Assembly (NCBI GenBank): GCA_050698355.1
Contig: JBOHBN010000056.1
Span: 1 to 13,673 of the forward strand
Origin: JBOHBN01 sp050698355
GTDB taxonomy: Bacteria; Actinomycetota; Actinomycetes; Streptosporangiales; WHST01
Reading direction: 5' to 3'
DNA length: 13,673 nt
A program made the position numbers and the translations under genes. Below the pieces are notes generated by a model. That model made no database searches, had not been told where the DNA came from, and saw only the letters and a program-made list of their open reading frames with translations. Position 1 is the first letter of the stretch. The number at the start of each line of letters is the position of its first letter. Below, one piece after another: positions 7,184 to 13,673 of the stretch.

Positions 7184-7837
7184 TCAACCGGGCTTGTGCG
7201 CGACGAGGCGCTCGATGGCGCCAGCCTTGAACCGCTCGTGGCGGCCGAGCGTGAACCCGCGAGCGGCGACGTTCTCGAGCGGCCGTCGCAGGAACCTCTC
7301 CGTGCCGGGCACGAAGCGGTCGACCACGTACTGTAGACCGCGAAGCGCCCACTGCAACGGCGGCCAGGCCGGGCGTACGTGATCGAGCAGCAACAGGCGC
7401 CCTCCGGCCGGCAGCACCCGGTGGATCTCCGCCACAGCGGTGTCCACGTCCGGGACCGAGCAGAGGCCCAGCGTGCAGACGACGGTGTCGAAGCTGGCGT
7501 CCTCGAACGGCAGATACTGCGCGTCGGCCTCGCGAAGATCGACCTCGCGGCCGAGCTCACGGGCGCGCCCGCGGGCGATGTCGAGCATCCCGGGGCTCAG
7601 GTCGATTCCGGTCAACCGGACATCATCGGGGTACAGCGCCAAATTGCGTCCGGTCCCGACCGCGACCTCGAGCGTGTCGCCGCGCGCTCGCGAGCAGACC
7701 CATGCCCTGCTGTCGGCAAACAGCCACCGGTCGAACCTCGCCATCGACCGGTCGTAGCGCGGAGCGTGTTCATCCCAGTAGCGTCGGTCCCGCTCGACTG
7801 TGCGCTCGGACTCTTGCTCGGGCGTCGGTTGGGTCAT
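7184..7837 (-). CDS. Class I SAM-dependent methyltransferase (Methyltransf_11/UbiE-like)
   Basis: The protein has 217 residues and a Rossmann methyltransferase fold. Motif I is LEVAVGTGRNLALYP (56-70); motif II is GIDLSPGMLDIARGRA with D79 expected to bind the SAM ribose; EADAQYLPF (103-111) is the motif near the adenine; RVLPAGGRLLLLDHVRP gives the following strand and post-motif. It resembles the UbiE/COQ5-like proteins common in actinobacteria. The FVPGTERFLRRPLENV segment is the variable substrate region, so the substrate (lipid, quinone or small molecule) cannot be told. ATG at 7837 begins the usual MTQPTPEQ leader, but no good ribosome site precedes it. A 12-bp palindrome lies 60 bp upstream. 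The gene is 87 bp downstream of the L,D-transpeptidase gene. Confidence 0.88.
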   Translation of the reverse strand: MTQPTPEQESERTVERDRRYWDEHAPRYDRSMARFDRWLFADSRAWVCSRARGDTLEVAVGTGRNLALYPDDVRLTGIDLSPGMLDIARGRARELGREVDLREADAQYLPFEDASFDTVVCTLGLCSVPDVDTAVAEIHRVLPAGGRLLLLDHVRPAWPPLQWALRGLQYVVDRFVPGTERFLRRPLENVAARGFTLGRHERFKAGAIERLVAHKPG

Positions 7838-7897
7838 GGCTACTACTGTGCCCAAAGAAAGCGGCGACCGACACTGCTGGATGGCCTGGACCGACCA

Positions 7898-7909
7898 TGA
7901 CACGTGTCA
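7898..7909. promoter_or_regulatory. Perfect 12-bp palindrome, candidate operator
   Basis: TGACACGTGTCA reads the same on both strands. It lies in the 87-bp gap between the L,D-transpeptidase stop and the methyltransferase start, 60 bp before the latter. The size and symmetry suit a dimeric helix-turn-helix repressor site of TetR or similar type. No regulator gene is adjacent, so the binding protein is unknown. Confidence 0.4.
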
Positions 7910-7924
7910 GGCTGCGCGTGCGTG

Positions 7925-9106
7925 TCAGTGCAGCGCGGAGCCCTCGACCCACTTCTTCCAGGCGACGTTCCAGTCGCCGAACCCGTTGGTCGGCTGAAGC
8001 TGCGCGTCCGTGCCCTTCACCCGCACGATGTCGCCCGGCTGCGAGAAGTCATAGAACCAGGCGGCACGGGCCATGGACAGGTTGACGCAACCGTGCGACA
8101 CGTTGGCGCTGCCCTGGCTGCCCACCGACCATGGCGCGGCGTGCACGAACTCCCCGGAGTTGGAGATACGGACCGCGTACCGAACCGTCACGTTGTACGC
8201 ATCACTCCCGGTGATGCCGGCAGTGGTCGAATCCATCTGGTACGGGTCGGACTTGCTCATCACGACGTGGACGCCGCTCTTCGTCGGGTACTCGGGGCGG
8301 CCGGTGGACACCGGCATCTTCTTGACCAGGTCGCCGCCGGACCGCACCCTCATCTGGTGGGTCTTCGCGTGGACCGTACTGACGTGCTTGTCGCCGACGC
8401 GGAACTTGATGGTGCGGTCCTGGGCGCCCCAGCGACCCGGGCCCGCGTGTACGCCGGCGAGGTCGGCGTGCAGCGTCACCTTGGTATGGGCGGGCCAGTA
8501 GTCACGCGGCCGGAAGTGCAGCTCGTCGTCGGAGAACCAGTGCCACACCCCATGAACGTCCTTGTTGGTGGTGACCTTCAGGGCCTTTTCGACCGCGGCC
8601 CGGTCGCGCACCGGGTTGGAGAGGTAGACGCCGATCGGCTGGCCGACACCGACGGTCATCCCGTCGAGCGGCGCGATGGAAGCCTTGACGGTGCTGCTCG
8701 GGGTCAGCGTGGTGAAGGCAGCCCGCTCCTTCTTCGTGCGGGCGTCGTTCTTCGCCTTGACCCGCACGACGTACGACGCGGACGGGCGAAGCAGCACGGA
8801 ACTCGTCCAGGAGGTGCCGTCCCCGGCCATCTCTCCGTGGATCTTCTTACCGCCGCCAGTCTTCTTGACGGTCACCGTGGTGAGGGCACCGCCGGAGACA
8901 CTCACCTTGACCGACTCGTTGGGCTTCACCTTCTTCGCGCCGTCGTTCGGTGTCACCCGTACCGTGATGGGTCCCGTTTCCTGCGCCGCGGGCGTCGCGG
9001 ACGCGTCGGCGCCCTTCGACCCGGCTTGGTCCGACCCGGACGCGCTCGTGCAGCCGGCGGCGAGTGCCAAGCACGCCGCAGCGACGGCCATTCGCGTCAC
9101 ACGCAC
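7925..9106 (-). CDS. Lipoprotein L,D-transpeptidase (LdtMt2-like, two Ig-like domains plus YkuD)
   Basis: This enzyme forms 3-3 (mDap-mDap) cross-links in peptidoglycan on the outer face of the membrane. It has 393 residues. The N-terminus is a lipoprotein signal with lipobox LAAGC, so C19 would be lipidated. A Ser/Ala/Gly-rich linker leads to a first Ig-like domain (about 45-135) and a second (about 140-245, with HWFSDDELHFRPRDYW). The YkuD catalytic domain (about 250-375) carries H322, then H338 and the nucleophile C340 in SHGCVNLS, the spacing expected of the family. The C-terminal tail is Trp-rich (NGFGDWNVAWKKWV), as in the mycobacterial enzymes. GTG at 9106 is preceded by a TTGGGGG stretch as ribosome site; a second in-frame GTG lies 6 nt inside. 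A DtxR-like dyad lies upstream. It is carbapenem-sensitive by family. Confidence 0.93.
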   Translation of the reverse strand: MRVTRMAVAAACLALAAGCTSASGSDQAGSKGADASATPAAQETGPITVRVTPNDGAKKVKPNESVKVSVSGGALTTVTVKKTGGGKKIHGEMAGDGTSWTSSVLLRPSASYVVRVKAKNDARTKKERAAFTTLTPSSTVKASIAPLDGMTVGVGQPIGVYLSNPVRDRAAVEKALKVTTNKDVHGVWHWFSDDELHFRPRDYWPAHTKVTLHADLAGVHAGPGRWGAQDRTIKFRVGDKHVSTVHAKTHQMRVRSGGDLVKKMPVSTGRPEYPTKSGVHVVMSKSDPYQMDSTTAGITGSDAYNVTVRYAVRISNSGEFVHAAPWSVGSQGSANVSHGCVNLSMARAAWFYDFSQPGDIVRVKGTDAQLQPTNGFGDWNVAWKKWVEGSALH

Positions 9107-9136
9107 AACGAACCCCCAAGGTAATCAGAAAGCAGC

Positions 9137-9158
9137 CGTTAGTTAGGGCAACCTAACG
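9137..9158. promoter_or_regulatory. Inverted repeat resembling a DtxR/IdeR iron box
   Basis: CGTTAG (9137-9142) and CTAACG (9153-9158) are perfect inverted arms around a 10-nt centre. The 19-mer at 9138-9156 (GTTAGTTAGGGCAACCTAA) matches the DtxR/IdeR consensus TTAGGTTAGGCTAACCTAA at 14 of 19 positions, with the right half complete. It lies 32-50 nt before the L,D-transpeptidase start, where an operator would act. The match was made by eye. Confidence 0.4.
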
Positions 9159-9180
9159 AGGGTACCTGGTCGCGTACGCC

Positions 9181-9960
9181 TCACGGCGGGCGCAGCCGCG
9201 CCCGCAGCAACGCGAGCGCGTGGGCGTGCAGCTGAACGGCTCGGCTCTCCCCCACGCCGAGCATCTGGCCGATGCGGGTGAACGTCATGCCGTCGCGGTA
9301 GTGCCACTCGACGACCCGGCGGGAGCGGTCGGGTAGGCGGTCGATGGCCCAACGCAGCCACGCGCGGGCATCGGAGTCCTCCGCGACCAACGCCGGGTCG
9401 GCGTACCAGGCCGTGTCGGCCAGCACACCCGCCATCGACGGGTCCGCGAGCAGTTCGTCGAACTCGACGAGCCTGGCCCGTGACCGCTCACCGTCCTGCC
9501 CCACCCCTTGCGCGGCGTACCGCGGCAGGCCGTCGACCTTGCGTACGTGGTCGAGCATCGCGCCACGGATCCGCGGGAAGGCGAACGCCTCGAACGGTTT
9601 TCCGGCACGGGGGTCGAAGCGGTCGAGCGCCTCGAACAGGCCCAGCGTGCCCGACGACACCAGGTCGGCGTACTCCACGTGCGGTGGCAGGCCCGCGACG
9701 ACCCGCCGCGCCACCGCCGCGACGAGCCCCGCATAGCGGGCGAGCAACCGGTCCCGGACCCGCCTGTCCCCGCCCCGCGCGTACTCGACCAGGTCGGCAT
9801 CGACGGCCTGCCCGGACCTTCGTGGCGACTGCAGGGCCAACGCACGCCCGCGCGGCCCCGACGCCGGCTCCTCCTCGTCCGCGGCCGGACGGCCCGCAGC
9901 GGCGAGCAGCGGGCGTCGGCTATCGCCGAGGCTCTCCGGCTCTGGGGTGGGCTTGGTCAT
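9181..9960 (-). CDS. RNA polymerase sigma factor, WhiG/FliA type, lacking sigma-3
   Basis: This is a group 3 sigma-70 factor of 259 residues. An N-terminal extension (1-52) is acidic and Pro/Ala-rich. Regions 1.2-2.4 span about 53-148 and include YADLVSSGTLGLFEALDRFDP and KPFEAFAFPRIRGAMLDHVR, the core-binding and -10 recognition parts typical of WhiG/FliA. Region 4 spans about 200-256 (LPDRSRRVVEWHYRDGMTFTRIGQMLGVGESRAVQLH), the -35 helix-turn-helix. Between them only about 50 residues remain. The sigma-3 helices present in WhiG (with the RRTPSECEVAAEMG-type motif) are absent; the linker VEFDELLADP aligns with the WhiG segment that follows sigma-3. ATG at 9960 has AGGA upstream and lies 41 bp inside the xerC-like gene, so the two are probably cotranscribed. 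The locus next to dprA is where whiG sits in streptomycetes. The regulon is unknown. Confidence 0.88.
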   Translation of the reverse strand: MTKPTPEPESLGDSRRPLLAAAGRPAADEEEPASGPRGRALALQSPRRSGQAVDADLVEYARGGDRRVRDRLLARYAGLVAAVARRVVAGLPPHVEYADLVSSGTLGLFEALDRFDPRAGKPFEAFAFPRIRGAMLDHVRKVDGLPRYAAQGVGQDGERSRARLVEFDELLADPSMAGVLADTAWYADPALVAEDSDARAWLRWAIDRLPDRSRRVVEWHYRDGMTFTRIGQMLGVGESRAVQLHAHALALLRARLRPP

Positions 9961-10846
9961 AGGTCCTACGCAGCCGTTCCACCGTCACATGGGTGTAGAT
10001 CTGGGTCGTCGCGAGCGTGGCGTGTCCGAGCAGTTCCTGGACGCTGCGCAGGTCCGCACCACCATCGAGCAGATGCGTCGCCGCGGTATGCCGGAAACCG
10101 TGGGGTCCGACATCCGGTACGCCTGCGACGCTCCGCAGGCGGGCGTGGACCATCCGCCGCACGGTGCGCGGATCGATGCGACCGCCCCGGACTCCAAGGA
10201 ACAGCGCGGGCCCGCTCCTGCTGGTGACGAGGGTGGCCCGGCCGTCGCGGCACCACCGCTCGACGGCGTCCGCGGCCGGCACGGTGACCGGCACCGTGCG
10301 CTCCTTGTCGCCCTTGCCCACGACCCGGACCACCCGGCGGCCTTGGTCGACATCGTCGACGTCGAGTCCGGTCAGCTCACTGACCCGGATGCCGGTCGCG
10401 TACAGCAGCTCGAGCACGGCTCGGTCACGCATCCCCACCGGCGTGCCGTTGTCGGCGGCGGCCACGGCCTCCAGCACCGCTGTCACCTCGTCGACGCCGA
10501 GCACCCCGGGAAGCCCCCGGTGGGCCTTCGGCGCGACCAGCGCTGCTCCGGCGTCCGCGCCAACCCAGCCACGGCGGGCCGCGTACGCGGTGAACACCCG
10601 GGCAGCCGCCGCACGCCGGGAGAGGGTGGAACGCGCGTGTCCCGAGGCACCCATCCCGGCGAGCCAGCGGCGCAGGAGGCGCAGATCGATGTCCGAGAGG
10701 CGCTGGGCCCCCTGCGCGACCGCGTAGCGCACCAGGTCGAGCGCGTCCCCCGCGTACGCGCGGACTGTGTGCGGGGAAAGGCCCCGCTCCGCGCGCAAGT
10801 GCCGCTCGAACTCGGCGAGCGCTGAGTCGAACTCGTCGGGGAGCAC
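9920..10846 (-). CDS. xerC: Tyrosine recombinase, XerC-like
   Basis: This is a site-specific recombinase that, with XerD, resolves chromosome dimers at dif. With the GTG start at 10846 it has 308 residues, the normal XerC size. The N-terminal SAM-like core-binding domain begins FERHLRAERGLSPHTVRAY (13-31). The catalytic domain has R154 in ATGIRVSEL, K178 in GKGDKERTVPV, H249 and R252 in GPHGFRHTAATHLL, H275 in LLGHA and the nucleophile Y284 in TTQIYTHV, so all active-site residues are present. GTG at 10846 is preferred because GAGGGGGAG lies 9 nt upstream and LPDEFDSALAEFERHL is the usual XerC beginning. A TTG at 10903 (327 residues) is possible but has no ribosome site. The gene lies in the dprA-sigma cluster and overlaps the sigma gene by 41 bp. 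Confidence 0.9.
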   Translation of the reverse strand: MLPDEFDSALAEFERHLRAERGLSPHTVRAYAGDALDLVRYAVAQGAQRLSDIDLRLLRRWLAGMGASGHARSTLSRRAAAARVFTAYAARRGWVGADAGAALVAPKAHRGLPGVLGVDEVTAVLEAVAAADNGTPVGMRDRAVLELLYATGIRVSELTGLDVDDVDQGRRVVRVVGKGDKERTVPVTVPAADAVERWCRDGRATLVTSRSGPALFLGVRGGRIDPRTVRRMVHARLRSVAGVPDVGPHGFRHTAATHLLDGGADLRSVQELLGHATLATTQIYTHVTVERLRRTYDQAHPRAGEPRR

Positions 10847-10917
10847 GCCTGGCGTCTCCCCCTCGTCGTCTCGTTCGCGCCGCACACCACCAACGCTCGA
10901 CAACCGCGCGCATCACG

Positions 10918-12060
10918 TCAAGCACCTCCGTTCCGGGTGTCGCCCGCCGTGTTGGCAGCCAGCCGCCATCCCGCCCGGTCGTGCTCGACCCAACCGCCGG
11001 ACTCGAGCCGGCCGAGCGCGCGCAGTACCCGGGGAGGGTCGAGACCTGCGGTCCTCGCCAACCGGTCCGGCGTGCACGTGCCGCGGGCGGGCAACGCCTC
11101 GAGCACGCGCCCGGACTCGGCGTCGAGCGTATCGCGCGGTTCCGAGATCGCGCGGCGTTGCGGCGCGAGGTCGGCGCCGATCCTGCCGACGATCTCGATC
11201 ACCTCAGCCGCGTCGGTGACGCACTCGGCGGTGTGCGAGCGCAGCAGCGTGTGACACCCCGCCGACATCGCGGAGGTCACCGGGCCGGGTACCGCCATCA
11301 CGCTGCGGCCGAGCCGTTCGGCCCACCGCGCGGTGTTCGCCGCACCCGACCGGAGCGCCGCCTCGACGACGACGACGCCCGTGCTCAGGCCGGCGATCAA
11401 CCGGTTGCGCTCCAGGAACCGGTATCGGGTCGGTGTTGCGCCGGGCGGGAGCTCGGCAACCACGGCGCCGCAGCCGGCGATCTGGTCGAACAGGCCCTCG
11501 TGCCCGCGTGGATACGCCGTGTCGATCCCGCAGGCGAGCACGGCGAGCGTAGGCCCACCGGGAATGAGCGCACCGCGGTGCGCCCTGGCGTCGATGCCGT
11601 ACGCGCCTCCGCTCACCACCGTCCAGCCACGCTCGGCCAGCGCGACCCCCATCTCCCCCGCCACGTGCTCGCCGTACCCCGTCGCCGCACGCGACCCGAC
11701 GACGGCGACGGCACGCCCACTGCTCTCGCGCAGATCGCCGTCACCGCGCGCCCACAGCAGCAGCGGCCGCTTGCCGTCGAACGCGTCCAGGCCGGTCGGC
11801 CACTCGTCGTCGCCGGGGATCACCGCCCGTGCACCACAGCTCGCGGCGCGTTCGAGGTCGGCGTGGGGATCGGCATCGGCCAGACGCATCCGGTACCCGT
11901 CGACGCCGCGGACGTGCAGGTCGTCGGCACGCAACGCCTCCCACACCTCGGCCGCCGATGTCGCACGCACCAGCTGGCCGACTCGCTCGTCGCCGGGCTC
12001 AACCACGCGGCTCAGGGCTATCCGGGCGAGGCGCTCGGCATCGGGACTCGCGGTGCTCAT
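10918..12060 (-). CDS. dprA: DNA-processing protein DprA
   Basis: This protein of the Smf/DprA family binds incoming single-stranded DNA and loads RecA during transformation. It has 380 residues. A helical N-terminal region (1-100) precedes a Rossmann-like DprA domain with VAVVGSRAATGYGEH (118-132), SGGAYGIDARAH (150-161), LACGIDTAYPRGHEGLF, and RYRFLERNRLIAGLS, followed by AANTARWAERLGRSVMAVPGPVTSAMSAG. The C-terminal winged-helix domain (DprA_WH) follows a linker and includes PDRLARTAGLDPPRVLRALGRLESGGWVEH. The ATG at 12060 forms an ATGA overlap with the yifB stop; a longer upstream frame is shadow sequence inside yifB. Natural transformation is unproven in most actinomycetes, so its role here could be general DNA handling. 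Confidence 0.95.
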   Translation of the reverse strand: MSTASPDAERLARIALSRVVEPGDERVGQLVRATSAAEVWEALRADDLHVRGVDGYRMRLADADPHADLERAASCGARAVIPGDDEWPTGLDAFDGKRPLLLWARGDGDLRESSGRAVAVVGSRAATGYGEHVAGEMGVALAERGWTVVSGGAYGIDARAHRGALIPGGPTLAVLACGIDTAYPRGHEGLFDQIAGCGAVVAELPPGATPTRYRFLERNRLIAGLSTGVVVVEAALRSGAANTARWAERLGRSVMAVPGPVTSAMSAGCHTLLRSHTAECVTDAAEVIEIVGRIGADLAPQRRAISEPRDTLDAESGRVLEALPARGTCTPDRLARTAGLDPPRVLRALGRLESGGWVEHDRAGWRLAANTAGDTRNGGA

Positions 12061-13634
12061 GCCGTCCACGCTCCGTGCCGTAACGAGAGCGCGACGGCGA
12101 CGTCGTCGGCATCCGGCCGGTCGTGGCCGGCGAGGTCGGCGACCGACCAGGAGACGCGCAACACCCGGACGACACCTCGCGCGGTTAGCCGGCCACGTGC
12201 CAGCTCGTGTTCCGCCAGGGCGAGCGCGTCGGCGTCTGGCGCGTACCGTCCGCGCAGCTCGCGCCCGGGTAGCTCCGCGTTGGTGCGCCACGGCCATTCC
12301 GCGAACCGCGCGACCATCCGCTCCCACGCCATGGCGACGCGGGTCGCGACAACCTCGCTCGGCTCGGCGTCGCCGACCGCATGGAGCAGGTCGAGGCGGG
12401 ACAGCTGCCGCATGCCCACGCTCAGGTCGACCCGGTCGAGCAGCGGCCCGGACAGCTTGCTGAGGTAGCGGCGCCTCGCCGCGGGGGAACACGTGCACTT
12501 GGCTGGATCCTCGGTCGCCAGAGCGCAGGGACACGGGTTCGCCGCGAGCACCAGAGTGAATCGCGCCGGAAATCGTACGGTGGCGCGCTGCCGACTAATG
12601 AGGACCTCACCGGACTCCAGCGGTTGCCGCAACGCGTCCAGCACGCCGGCGGCGAACTCCGGTGCCTCGTCCAAGAAGAGCACGCCACGGTGCGCGAGCG
12701 AGGCGGCTCCAGGCCGTATCCGCTGACTGCCGCCACCGACGATCGCCGGGACGGTGGCGGTGTGGTGAGGGGCACAGAACGGTGCGTGGTCGAGCAGCGG
12801 ACACTGCGGTGGCAGCGTTCCCGCGACCGAATGCACGGTCGTGACTTCGAGCGCCGCGCCGCGTTCGAGCGGCGGGAGCAGGCCAGGCAGTCGCTCAGCC
12901 AGCATCGTCTTCCCGGTGCCAGGCGAACCATGGAGGAGCATGTGGTGGCTACCGGCCGCACTGAGCTCCAGCGCCATCCGCGCCTCCGCCTGCCCGGCGA
13001 CGTCGGCCAGGTCCTTGCCCGTCGCATCCGGCAGCTGCAGGGCAGCGTGCACGCCGACCGCGGCACGCCCGCTCGCGGCACCCTGCTCGTACCCCGGCTC
13101 CTCGTAGGGGTACGGCCACGAATCCCCGCGCAACCGTGCCAGCAGCTCGGCCAGGCTGCCCACCGCCGCCACTTCGACCTCGGGGACGAGCCCGGCTTCC
13201 GCCGCATTGGCGCGCGGCACGACATACGAGGTGAACCCGGCAGCCGTCGCCGCGAGCATCGCGGGCAACACGCCGCGCACCCCGCGTACCGAACCGTCAA
13301 GCCCCAGCTCCCCGAGCAGGACGACCTTCTCCAGCACGCCGGCCGGGAGGGCGTCGGCCGCTGCGAGCACGGCGCCGGCCAGCGCGAGGTCGAAGCTCGT
13401 GCCCTGTTTCGGCAGGCTCGCGGGGGACAAGTTGACGGTGATCCGCCTGTTGGGCCACGTCTCCTCGCTGTTCGCCACCGCCGCACGCGCACGGTCCCGC
13501 GCCTCGTGCAGGGCCGTATCCGGCAGGCCGACGAGGTGGAAGCCGGGCAGGCCCTGACCGATATCCGCCTCGACCTCGACCAGGTGGCCCTCGATGCCGA
13601 CCACGGCTACGGACCACGCGCGCGCCACGGGCAT
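12057..13634 (-). CDS. YifB/ComM family Mg-chelatase-like AAA+ ATPase
   Basis: This is the homolog of ComM, a hexameric helicase that promotes branch migration during integration of transforming DNA, and of E. coli YifB. It has 525 residues, full length. The N-terminal Lon-protease-like domain (ChlI) spans about 20-145, with VEVEADIGQGLPGFHLVGLP and RRITVNLSPASLPKQGTSFDLALA. The Mg-chelatase AAA+ core has Walker A GSPGTGKT (236-243), Walker B GVLFLDE (317-323), and four cysteines (C368, C370, C380, C382) in the NPCPC segment before SGPLLDRVDL, the usual zinc-like insertion. The C-terminal helical domain follows, with LTARGVVRVLRVSWSVADLAG. ATG at 13634 has AGGAAGG upstream and fits the family start MPVARAWSVAVVGIEG. 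It is first in the visible cluster and is coupled to dprA. Confidence 0.95.
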   Translation of the reverse strand: MPVARAWSVAVVGIEGHLVEVEADIGQGLPGFHLVGLPDTALHEARDRARAAVANSEETWPNRRITVNLSPASLPKQGTSFDLALAGAVLAAADALPAGVLEKVVLLGELGLDGSVRGVRGVLPAMLAATAAGFTSYVVPRANAAEAGLVPEVEVAAVGSLAELLARLRGDSWPYPYEEPGYEQGAASGRAAVGVHAALQLPDATGKDLADVAGQAEARMALELSAAGSHHMLLHGSPGTGKTMLAERLPGLLPPLERGAALEVTTVHSVAGTLPPQCPLLDHAPFCAPHHTATVPAIVGGGSQRIRPGAASLAHRGVLFLDEAPEFAAGVLDALRQPLESGEVLISRQRATVRFPARFTLVLAANPCPCALATEDPAKCTCSPAARRRYLSKLSGPLLDRVDLSVGMRQLSRLDLLHAVGDAEPSEVVATRVAMAWERMVARFAEWPWRTNAELPGRELRGRYAPDADALALAEHELARGRLTARGVVRVLRVSWSVADLAGHDRPDADDVAVALSLRHGAWTA

Positions 13635-13672
13635 CAGGCCCTACCTTCCTGGTGTGCCCCTGGTCGTCCGGA
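13634..13672 (-). CDS. Possible C-terminal end of an upstream gene (yraN position)
   Basis: One frame upstream of yifB reads SGRPGAHQEGRA and stops at TGA 13636-13634, which overlaps the yifB ATG as TGATG. In actinobacteria the gene before yifB is usually yraN, a small UPF0102 endonuclease-like protein. The twelve residues visible do not match the usual YraN tail, and another frame also stops nearby (TAG 13643-13641). This rests on context alone. Confidence 0.25.
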   Translation of the reverse strand, partial: SGRPGAHQEGRA

Positions 13673-13673
13673 A

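Noticed and set aside
9163..9179. GC-rich stretch after the sigma gene, considered as a terminator
   Set aside because: Only short self-complementary words (GTAC-centred) are present, with no stem-loop of useful length and no T run.
10981..12468. Plus-strand open frame of 495 residues
   Set aside because: It is antisense to dprA and the end of yifB, both of which have complete conserved motifs.
12061..12534. N-terminal extension of dprA into yifB
   Set aside because: The extension is Arg/Ala shadow sequence of yifB; the ATGA overlap at 12057-12060 and the family's usual length favour the ATG at 12060.
1..13673. tRNA, rRNA or CRISPR arrays
   Set aside because: No cloverleaf with a TTCRA-type arm, no rRNA-like conserved tracts and no regularly spaced direct repeats were seen; nearly all the window is protein coding.

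Overview
The window is high-GC DNA with GTG/TTG starts, overlapping stop/start junctions, a WhiG-type sigma factor gene beside dprA, and a lipoprotein L,D-transpeptidase with two Ig-like domains. Together these point to a chromosome of an actinomycete (Actinomycetota). The genus cannot be named from the sequence alone.

Left part (1-4497). An IS110-family recombinase gene lies on the minus strand and runs off the left edge. It is intact as far as the window shows, with the DEDD residues and the C-terminal serine. Its upstream non-coding end (about 1210-1440) is where IS110-group elements encode their bridge RNA. This end abuts a plus-strand operon of two oligopeptide/dipeptide ABC ATPases (DppD- and DppF-like) and an M20 metallopeptidase, joined by ATGA and TGATG overlaps. 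The permeases and binding protein expected with these ATPases are not in the window, so the insertion probably separates the ATPase-peptidase half of a peptide uptake system from the rest of its operon.

Middle part (4482-9106). Four minus-strand genes follow. The short-chain dehydrogenase at 4482-5194 converges on the M20 gene and carries a frameshift in a run of five Gs, with its Rossmann glycine motif in one frame and everything after in another. Upstream of it is a Tat-exported DUF4185 beta-propeller protein with a clear promoter (TTGACA-17-TACGTT). Then come a class I SAM methyltransferase with a perfect 12-bp palindrome upstream, and a lipoprotein L,D-transpeptidase that makes 3-3 peptidoglycan cross-links. 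The transpeptidase has a DtxR/IdeR-like dyad upstream of its start.

Right part (9181-13634). A tightly packed minus-strand housekeeping cluster is transcribed in the order yifB/comM-like AAA+ ATPase, dprA, xerC-like tyrosine recombinase, WhiG/FliA-type sigma factor. yifB and dprA overlap by ATGA, and the sigma gene starts inside the recombinase gene. The sigma factor is unusual because the whole sigma-3 domain appears to be missing between regions 2 and 4.

No tRNA, rRNA or CRISPR array was seen. The only gene-free stretch above 200 bp is the IS110 left end.
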